A DNA stretch of 64,000 nt from contig JAKVBK010000013.1 of NCBI GenBank assembly GCA_022447275.1, forward strand, positions 17,318-81,317, read 5' to 3'. How positions within the stretch are numbered: the stretch's first letter is position 1; the number at the start of each line of letters is the position of its first letter. Position numbers and translations under genes: made by a program. This document shows, piece by piece, positions 54,269 to 61,967 of this stretch. The notes below the pieces were generated by a model. That model was not told where the DNA came from. It saw only the letters and a list, made by a program, of their open reading frames with translations, and searched no databases. Origin of the DNA: Oceanicola sp. (GTDB lineage Bacteria > Pseudomonadota > Alphaproteobacteria > Rhodobacterales > Rhodobacteraceae).

Positions 54269-55162
54269 TTAGTGGATTTCGGCGGCCAGCTCGGCTTCTT
54301 CGTCGCCCAGCTTGTCCTTGTCGAGATACTTGCCCGCGCTTTCCTCGCCTTCGACGAGTTCCAGATACGAGCGGTAGAAGAAGGCGATCGCCTGAAGGAT
54401 CACCATGGCGCAGAAGAGCACCAGCAATACCTTGAACAGGAAGTAGCCATTAAAGCCGTTCGGGCTGAACCCGATGGTTTCCACGTTCCAGCGGAACGCG
54501 CGGCTTTTGCCATCCACGAGACGCTGCAGCGTGTCGGAGGCCGAAACCTTGGGCGTCACAAGGTGGCGCCACATGAAATACCATGAATACATCCAGGTCA
54601 GGATGGCGGCAGGGATCATCAGGATCAGCGATCCCATCATGTCAATCACACGCTTGGTTTTATGGCCGACGGCCGAATAGACGAGGTCCACCCGGACATG
54701 GCCGCCTTGCACAAATGTGTAGGCCACGCAGAGACAAACGATGATCGCGTTGTAGAGTTTGAGTTCCTCGGCCCACCACGAGATGTCGTAGGACAGGGCG
54801 ACGCCGAAACCGATTGTAATCTGCGCCTCCGCAAAAATCCTTTGGATGACGACGATCACAATCTGCTGGATGACCATCAACAGGCCCGCCCAGGCTGCAA
54901 ACCGTCCGACCCCGTTGGCAAGCCCTTCAAGCCCGCGCACAACGCCCCACAGGAAGTTGTTCCGGAAAAGGCCGATGATGGTCACTGTCAGGAACACCGC
55001 AAGGAATACGAAGAACGCCTGTACGGATCCACCGTAGTAGATAAACCGCATGACAGCCTTCGGATCCGACCAGTCGAGCCACAGGCCCGGATTCAGGATC
55101 GCATAAAAGAAATTGTAATATCCGAGCCCAAGGTTCTGGAAGAACCAGAGTATTGCGTCCAT
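54269..55162 (-). CDS. TRAP transporter small permease (DctQ subunit), extended
   Basis: A 297-residue small permease, longer than the typical 160-180 residues. It begins 'MDAILWFFQNLGLGYYNFFYAI' and has four main helices, among them 'SVQAFFVFLAVFLTVTIIGLF', 'FAAWAGLLMVIQQIVIVVIQRIF' and 'LILMIPAAILTWMYSWYFMWRH'. The DctQ hallmark 'GHVRVDLVYSAVGHKTKRVID' (HVxVD) is present. The C-terminus is Glu-rich. AAGGAG precedes the ATG at 55162. Middle gene of the dctP-dctQ-dctM operon. Confidence 0.85.
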   Translation of the reverse strand: MDAILWFFQNLGLGYYNFFYAILNPGLWLDWSDPKAVMRFIYYGGSVQAFFVFLAVFLTVTIIGLFRNNFLWGVVRGLEGLANGVGRFAAWAGLLMVIQQIVIVVIQRIFAEAQITIGFGVALSYDISWWAEELKLYNAIIVCLCVAYTFVQGGHVRVDLVYSAVGHKTKRVIDMMGSLILMIPAAILTWMYSWYFMWRHLVTPKVSASDTLQRLVDGKSRAFRWNVETIGFSPNGFNGYFLFKVLLVLFCAMVILQAIAFFYRSYLELVEGEESAGKYLDKDKLGDEEAELAAEIH

Positions 55163-55359
55163 TGCGCGAACTCCTTGCACCGTATGCCCGTTACGTCCCC
55201 ATGTCAGGCTGAGCGGGCAATCGGGCGGCCACCAGCACCGCGCGAAACCTCAACCTTCCCCCTGGCCCCTCTTTGGGCCAACTGCCAGTTCAAGCCTTAT
55301 CCCGGCTTGTGGACAGGTGCCCATCCGTCAGTGCGCGCAGGGCGCAAACCTAAGGTGGA

Positions 55360-55398
55360 CAAGAAAACGCCCCCGTGTGACCTGCACACGGGGGCGTT
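55360..55398 (-). terminator. Intra-operon terminator between dctP and dctQ
   Basis: Perfect 14-bp stem AACGCCCCCGTGTG / CACACGGGGGCGTT with a 5-nt loop and, on the minus strand, TTTTCTTG after it. It lies only 16 bp beyond the dctP stop and 198 bp before dctQ. A partial terminator here would give more binding protein than permease. Confidence 0.8.
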
Positions 55399-55413
55399 CC
55401 CAATTCATGGCGA

Positions 55414-56493
55414 TCAGCCAGCCAGCACGCGGTTGCGCTGACGGACAAACTCGCCGTCCGACTTCAGCAGCCAGTCAGACGACTTCGCCAGCGATGCGTC
55501 GAAGCTGTTGCGGATCTTGGCATAGAGCTCGTCGCCCATGTTCTCGTCCAGAACCTCTTTCGAGGCGGCGCCGAAGGCATCCCAGATGTCATCGGAGAAC
55601 TGCAGCGTCTTCACGCCCTGTGCCTGCAGGCGGGCCAGAGCACCACCGTTGTTGGCCAGCGTGTTGGACAGCTGCCAGTGGGTGGTGGCCTTGGCGGCGT
55701 TGTCCACGATGGCTTGCTGTGCCGGCGTCAGGCTTTCCCAGACGTCGAGGTTCATGCCGCATGCGAGGCCCGAGCCGGGCTCGTGGAAACCGGCGGTGTA
55801 GTACACCTTGGCAACTTCCTGGAAGCCGGCGCGTTCGTCGGCGAAGGGGCCAACCCACTCGAGGCCGTCCAGAGCGCCCGAGGACAGGGCCTGATACAGT
55901 TCGCCGCCGGGGATGTTCTGAACCGAGGCGCCGAGGCGGCCGAGGACCTGACCACCGAGGCCGGGCATACGGAAGCGCAGACCCTGCAGGTCTTCAGCGG
56001 AATTCAGCTCTTCGCGGAACCAGCCACCGGACTGGGAACCGGAGTTACCTGCCTGGAACGACTTCAGGCCAAAGATCATGCCCAGTTCGTCATGCAGTTC
56101 CTGACCACCGTCATTGTAGTACCAGTTGGTCAGCTCTTGCGCGGTCGCACCGAAGGGCACAGCCGTGAAGAACGCGTAGCCCGGGTGCTGGCCCAGGAAG
56201 TAGTAGTCAGCCGAGTGATAGAGGTCAGCCTGGCCCGAAGACACGGCGTCAAACACCTCAAAGGCGCCAACGAGTTCGCCCGGTGCCTTCTTTTCGATGG
56301 ACAGGCTGCCGTCGGACATCGCAGTCACAGCGTCGGCAAAGTAAGTGGCCGCGTCATCGAGCACGGCGAAGCCGCGCGGCCAGGACGTGACCATTGTCAG
56401 CGTACGGCCATGGCCGGCCGCGATGGCCGGTGCAGCGAGAGCAGTTGCAGCGGTGCCGAGTGCACCAGCGCGTAGGAATGAACGACGATCCAT
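55414..56493 (-). CDS. TRAP transporter substrate-binding protein (DctP, TakP-like)
   Basis: Periplasmic solute-binding protein of 359 residues. The N-terminus has a Tat signal ('MDRRSFLRAGALG', twin Arg, then Ala-rich core and 'AIAAGHG'). The mature protein has 'LTMVTSWPRGFAVLDDAATYFADAV', 'ADLYHSADYYFLGQHPGYAFFTAVPFG', 'GLRFRMPGLGGQVLGRLGASVQNIPGGELYQALSSGALDGLEWVGPFAD' , where the Arg of 'RFRMPG' binds the substrate carboxylate. The Tat signal and this layout are like TakP, which binds 2-oxo acids such as pyruvate. GGGGAGGG sits 6 nt before ATG 56493. First gene of the TRAP operon. Confidence 0.9.
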   Translation of the reverse strand: MDRRSFLRAGALGTAATALAAPAIAAGHGRTLTMVTSWPRGFAVLDDAATYFADAVTAMSDGSLSIEKKAPGELVGAFEVFDAVSSGQADLYHSADYYFLGQHPGYAFFTAVPFGATAQELTNWYYNDGGQELHDELGMIFGLKSFQAGNSGSQSGGWFREELNSAEDLQGLRFRMPGLGGQVLGRLGASVQNIPGGELYQALSSGALDGLEWVGPFADERAGFQEVAKVYYTAGFHEPGSGLACGMNLDVWESLTPAQQAIVDNAAKATTHWQLSNTLANNGGALARLQAQGVKTLQFSDDIWDAFGAASKEVLDENMGDELYAKIRNSFDASLAKSSDWLLKSDGEFVRQRNRVLAG

Positions 56494-56727
56494 GGATTCC
56501 CTCCCCTTGTCGCCCACCCAGCGGGTGAGCAGGTCGTTTCATTAAGTGTCGTGCCGGCATGTATAGCGAGGAGGACTGCATGGGAAAATACCCACCACTA
56601 CGCAGTCGCCGCATCAATCCTCCGCAAAAATACAACGCGCCAGCGACTTGCAAACTGACCCGCAATTGCGCCAGATCAAGGAAGATTGTGCAATTTAAGG
56701 TGCACAGACAGAGGGAAATGCCACCGA

Positions 56728-58158
56728 ATGCGGCTGATTGCGCTAAATTATACGCAAAAGATTTATTTGCTCGCGACGCTGCCGCTGATTTTTGCCGTCA
56801 CCGCCATCAGCCTCGTGGTGGCCTATCAGGCCCGCGAAGTGGCCAGCCGCGAGGTTGCGCAGCTGGAAACCCAGTTGTTGGAAGCCAAAAAACTGGAATT
56901 GCGCAATTACCTCACCATCGCCCGGAACGGCTTCTTTCCGATCTACGGTCGCGCCCAGCCCGACGATCAGGATGCCAAGGACCGGGTCATTCAGATGCTC
57001 GTGGCCATGACATGGGGCAAAGACGGCTTTTTCTTCGTGTTCGATTATGACGGTGTCAATCTCGTCAGCCCACGCCAAACAGCCCTGATCAACCGCGATC
57101 TCACAGGACTGACTGACAGCGAAGGCACCGAGATCACGGACCGCTTAATCGAAATTGCGCGCTCTGGAGCCGGCTATCACACCTATATGTGGGAAAAACC
57201 ATCGACCGGCGAAGAAGCACGCATGATTACATATGTCGCGGGCCTTCAGAGCTGGCGCTGGGCGGTGGGCACCGGCTTGTTCATCGATGACGTGCTTGAA
57301 ACCGTCGCCGCAGCCCGTGCAGAGACAGAGGCGCGCATCGCCTCCACATTCCGCTGGATCGGCATCATCACGGTCGGAGCGCTGGCTCTTGTCGGCGCGT
57401 CGGGGCTGTTTCTGAACCTGCGCGAGGCGCGCCTCGCAGACGCCAAACTGCGTGCGCTGACCCAGCGCATCGTCGACACCCAGGAAGAAGAGCGCGGCCG
57501 TGTTGCCCGTGAATTGCACGATTCGATCAGCCAAATCCTTGTCGGCGTGCGCTATGCGCTGGAATTGGCGCGCAAAAAGCTTTTAAAAGGCGAGCCCAGC
57601 GCCGCCGACAACCTGGAACGCGGGATCGATGGGCTGTCCGGCGCCATTCAAGAGGTTCGGCGGATCAGCCGAGACCTGCGCCCCGGCATGCTCGATGATC
57701 TGGGTCTGGGCCCTGCCCTGCAGGCCCTGACCGAAGATTTCGGCGCGCGCACGGGCATTTCCACGGCGTTTGAAACCGTGGTCTTTCGGGGGCGGCTCGA
57801 TGGCGAGGCGCGCATTGCGCTTTATAGGGTTGCGCAGGAAGCCCTCACCAATATCGAGCGCCATTCGGGCGCCTCTTCCATGTCCATGCGGGTTTGGGGC
57901 CATGCGCGCGGTGCAACATTGCGGATTGCCGATGATGGCATCGGGATCGAAGCCGGGCGCAAGAGTCGCGGCAAAGACCCGGCAAATCCCGCTGGCGGGC
58001 TTGGCCTTCGCAACATGCAGGAGCGCATCGACCAACTGGGCGGCACATTGCGCCTGATGTCATCGCGCTCGGGAACGGTTATAGAGGCCGAGATACCGCT
58101 TTCACACATGCTGCCGCCCGAAAGCGGCACGACGGAGCCGACGAGACACAGCGCATGA
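56728..58158 (+). CDS. Sensor histidine kinase with sCache domain (NarL/UhpB type)
   Basis: Membrane kinase of 476 residues. Helix 1 is about residues 12-33, a periplasmic single Cache domain follows (about 35-190; 'LVAMTWGKDGFFFVFDYDGVNLVSPRQTALINRDLTG' and 'WRWAVGTGLFIDDV'), then helix 2 at 210-230, the HisKA_3 segment 'EERGRVARELHDSISQILVG' with His264, and a HATPase_c domain ('LYRVAQEALTNIERHSGAS', 'ADDGIG', 'GGLGLRNMQERI'). Start ATG 56728 follows GAGGGA. Divergent from the TRAP dctP gene and overlapping the response regulator by 4 bp, so it probably senses the TRAP ligand or a related acid (inference). Confidence 0.9.
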   Translation: MRLIALNYTQKIYLLATLPLIFAVTAISLVVAYQAREVASREVAQLETQLLEAKKLELRNYLTIARNGFFPIYGRAQPDDQDAKDRVIQMLVAMTWGKDGFFFVFDYDGVNLVSPRQTALINRDLTGLTDSEGTEITDRLIEIARSGAGYHTYMWEKPSTGEEARMITYVAGLQSWRWAVGTGLFIDDVLETVAAARAETEARIASTFRWIGIITVGALALVGASGLFLNLREARLADAKLRALTQRIVDTQEEERGRVARELHDSISQILVGVRYALELARKKLLKGEPSAADNLERGIDGLSGAIQEVRRISRDLRPGMLDDLGLGPALQALTEDFGARTGISTAFETVVFRGRLDGEARIALYRVAQEALTNIERHSGASSMSMRVWGHARGATLRIADDGIGIEAGRKSRGKDPANPAGGLGLRNMQERIDQLGGTLRLMSSRSGTVIEAEIPLSHMLPPESGTTEPTRHSA

Positions 58159-58823
58159 CCCAAGAAATCGCAGTTCCCCCCGCCCCGCCCACCCGCGTGA
58201 TGATCGTGGACGACCATCCAATGGTGGCCGAAGGGGTGCAGGCAATCCTTGAAAGCTTTGACGATATCGAGGTGGTGGCCACCCTGTCGGACGGGCCAAC
58301 GGCTGTTGCAGCCGTCACGGGGCTGACGCCGGACGTGATCCTGATGGATCTGAACATGCCCGGCCTGACCGGACTTTCGGCAACCGAAATGATCCTGGAG
58401 AAACTGCCCGAAACCCGCATCCTCATCCTGTCAATGCATGACAGCCCCGAATATATTTCTACAGCCCTGTCCCATGGCGCGCGCGGCTACATCCTCAAAG
58501 ATGTCCCGACGGAGAAGATCAAGGAAGCCATTGACGGTGTCATGGCCGGGCAGCGCTACCTGTGTACTGGCGCGGAAGCGCGCCTTGATCCCGCCACGCC
58601 CGACGGCCGCGAGCCGCTGACATCGCGCGAGCAAACGGTGTTGCTGCAATTGGCGCAGGGAAAGCTGAACAAGGAAGTCGCCGGGGCGCTGGAGATTTCG
58701 GTGCGCACCGTCGAGACGCATCGCAAGAACATTAAACGCAAGCTCGGGATCAGCTCTACCGCCGGTCTGACCCGCTATGCGATGGAGCACGGCATGCTGC
58801 AAGGAACCGGCCGCCACTTCTAA
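58155..58823 (+). CDS. NarL/FixJ family response regulator
   Basis: Partner of the Cache histidine kinase. The receiver domain has 'RVMIVDDHPMVAEGVQAIL' with the acidic pocket, the phosphorylatable Asp65 in 'VILMDLNMPGLTG', and Thr/Lys switch residues ('ILSMHDSPEY', 'GYILKDVP'). The C-terminal LuxR helix-turn-helix is 'PLTSREQTVLLQLAQGKLNKEVAGALEISVRTVETHRKNIKRKLGI'. 222 residues. The ATG overlaps the kinase stop. Likely target is the divergent TRAP promoter in the 234-bp gap (inference). Confidence 0.93.
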   Translation: MTQEIAVPPAPPTRVMIVDDHPMVAEGVQAILESFDDIEVVATLSDGPTAVAAVTGLTPDVILMDLNMPGLTGLSATEMILEKLPETRILILSMHDSPEYISTALSHGARGYILKDVPTEKIKEAIDGVMAGQRYLCTGAEARLDPATPDGREPLTSREQTVLLQLAQGKLNKEVAGALEISVRTVETHRKNIKRKLGISSTAGLTRYAMEHGMLQGTGRHF

Positions 58824-59023
58824 ACATCTGCGCTGCAACGGGCTTTCACGCCTCGGCCAGACCGGCAAACAGAGCCGATGCCCCCCTCGCGCGCCCTCTG
58901 CAGGTGCCCGACACCCCATGGGTTTCGGCCTTTCCGTGGGGCTATTCACCCCGCCCCGCCCCCATCAGGGAAAGAAAAATGCGCAAAATGCACCTTTCGC
59001 GACATTTTCTCTGCGCTTTGCCG

Positions 59024-59052
59024 TTGACGTTCCTGTTGGGGCTTTCTAGGTT
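59024..59052 (+). promoter_or_regulatory. Candidate sigma-70 promoter of ilvBN leader
   Basis: TTGACG (59024-59029), 17-bp spacer, TAGGTT (59047-59052). Transcription would start near 59059, 18 bp before the leader peptide ATG. The 200 bp before this (58824-59023) show nothing I can name. Confidence 0.6.
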
Positions 59053-59076
59053 CGCCTTCGAGATTGGAAGGTCGCA

Positions 59077-59124
59077 ATGAAAAGCATTCTAGTAGTCGTC
59101 GTTCACAGGCGCATGGTCCGGTAG
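59077..59124 (+). CDS. ilvB leader peptide
   Basis: A 15-codon reading frame: Met-Lys-Ser-Ile-Leu-Val-Val-Val-Val-His-Arg-Arg-Met-Val-Arg-stop. It is rich in the three branched-chain amino acids, has a GGAAGG ribosome-binding site 5 nt before its ATG, and its end overlaps the hairpins of the attenuator. This is the structure of a classic attenuation leader for acetohydroxyacid synthase. Confidence 0.85.
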   Translation: MKSILVVVVHRRMVR

Positions 59125-59183
59125 ACCCGGCACCATAACGGTGAACCATGCGCCCCCGCCCTGACAAGGACCGGGGGCTTTTT
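59108..59183 (+). promoter_or_regulatory. Transcription attenuator of ilvBN (antiterminator, alternative hairpins and terminator)
   Basis: Terminator: GCCCCCG (59152-59158) / CGGGGGC (59172-59178), with an inner CCT/AGG stem, followed by TTTTTATT (from 59179). Competing structure: GGCGCATGGT (59108-59117) pairs perfectly with ACCATGCGCC (59145-59154), which takes three bases of the terminator stem. A further hairpin ATGGTCCGG / CCGGcACCAT (59113-59136) competes with it. The first segment lies in the leader-peptide codons, so a ribosome stalled at Ile/Leu/Val would leave it free and allow readthrough into ilvB. Confidence 0.8.
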
Positions 59184-59260
59184 ATTACCCACCTCCCAAC
59201 CGCAGACGAAGACATGAACAGCAAAGACGCCGCCGCGCAAAAACTTGAGGAGACGCACCC

Positions 59261-61018
<1,758 letters not shown>

Positions 61019-61085
61019 GCCGCGCAGGGTGATGCGCCTGCAAAGGCTTATCCGCGCCCAGACAGCACCGCACAGAAACGATCCT

Positions 61086-61110
61086 GACAGGGGCCAGAAA
61101 GGGCCCTGTC
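61086..61110 (+). other. Hairpin in the ilvB-ilvN intergenic region
   Basis: GACAGGGgCC-AGAAA-GGgCCCTGTC (one internal G-G mismatch) in the 227-bp gap between ilvB and ilvN. It has no T-run, so it is more likely an mRNA stability or processing element than a terminator. Confidence 0.4.
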
Positions 61111-61245
61111 GTCCCCCCGCAGCAACGCCGCTTTCGCGTGCCTTTGCATATCGACAGTCGCTGGTAATCTGCTTGATGACCAGCTAACTGAAGCAGAACA
61201 AACCTTTGCCGACCCCGTCGGCGCCAGTCCGGGAATGCCGTCCAG

Positions 61246-61812
61246 ATGTCACCGCTAAAGATCAAAAAAGGGTCCTCCAAGCATTCGGCCTATGACCTGC
61301 GTGATCCGTTCTCCGAAGTGATCGAAACGCATACGCTGGCCGCTGTGGTCGACAATGAGGCCGGTGTTCTGGCGCGCGTGATCGGCCTTTTTTCGGGCCG
61401 GGGTTACAACATTGAAAGCCTCACCGTGGCGGAGATCGATCACGAGGGGCACCGCTCGCGGATCACGATCGTCACCACGGGCACGCCGCAGGTGATCGAA
61501 CAGATCAAGGCGCAGCTTGGCCGTATGGTGCCCGTGCACACCGTCCATGACCTGACGGTTGAAGGGGCCAGCGTCGAGCGGGAACTGGCCCTCTTCAAGG
61601 TCGAAGGCACTGGTGACAAGCGGATCGAAGCCCTCCGCCTAGCAGAGATCTTCCGGGCAAATGTGGTCGACAGCACGTTGGAAAGTTTCGTGTTTGAGAT
61701 CACCGGAACGGCGGAAAAGATCGACGCGTTTGGCGAATTGATGGAACCGCTCGGGCTGATCGAAGTGGCCCGCACCGGGATTGCCGCCCTGAGCCGGGGC
61801 GCCAACGGCTGA
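61246..61812 (+). CDS. ilvN: Acetolactate synthase small (regulatory) subunit
   Basis: ACT-domain subunit that activates IlvB and confers valine feedback inhibition. 188 residues. First ACT domain: 'HTLAAVVDNEAGVLARVIGLFSGRGYNIESLTVAEID', with 'SRITIVTTGTPQVIEQIKAQLGRMVPVHTVHDLT' and the conserved 'ERELALFKVEG'; C-terminal domain: 'RLAEIFRANVVDSTLESFVFEITGTAEKIDAFGELM' and 'GLIEVARTGIAALSRG'. The gap to ilvB is 227 bp, much more than the near-contact seen in many species. Confidence 0.95.
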   Translation: MSPLKIKKGSSKHSAYDLRDPFSEVIETHTLAAVVDNEAGVLARVIGLFSGRGYNIESLTVAEIDHEGHRSRITIVTTGTPQVIEQIKAQLGRMVPVHTVHDLTVEGASVERELALFKVEGTGDKRIEALRLAEIFRANVVDSTLESFVFEITGTAEKIDAFGELMEPLGLIEVARTGIAALSRGANG

Positions 61813-61967
61813 GGCCCACAAGGCGGGCAACACCCCCCTGCCCCCAATTCGATACTTCTGCTTGCTGAGCTGGCAATCTTGACTGAGCAGCGGGGCACCA
61901 CATACCGTGCGCGCCTTTCTGAACGCCCACGGCCATACCTCATCGGCCATCTCGCGCGATCCCAATG

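Noticed and set aside
61086..61110. Terminator between ilvB and ilvN
   Set aside because: The hairpin has an internal mismatch and is followed by C-rich sequence, not a T-run.
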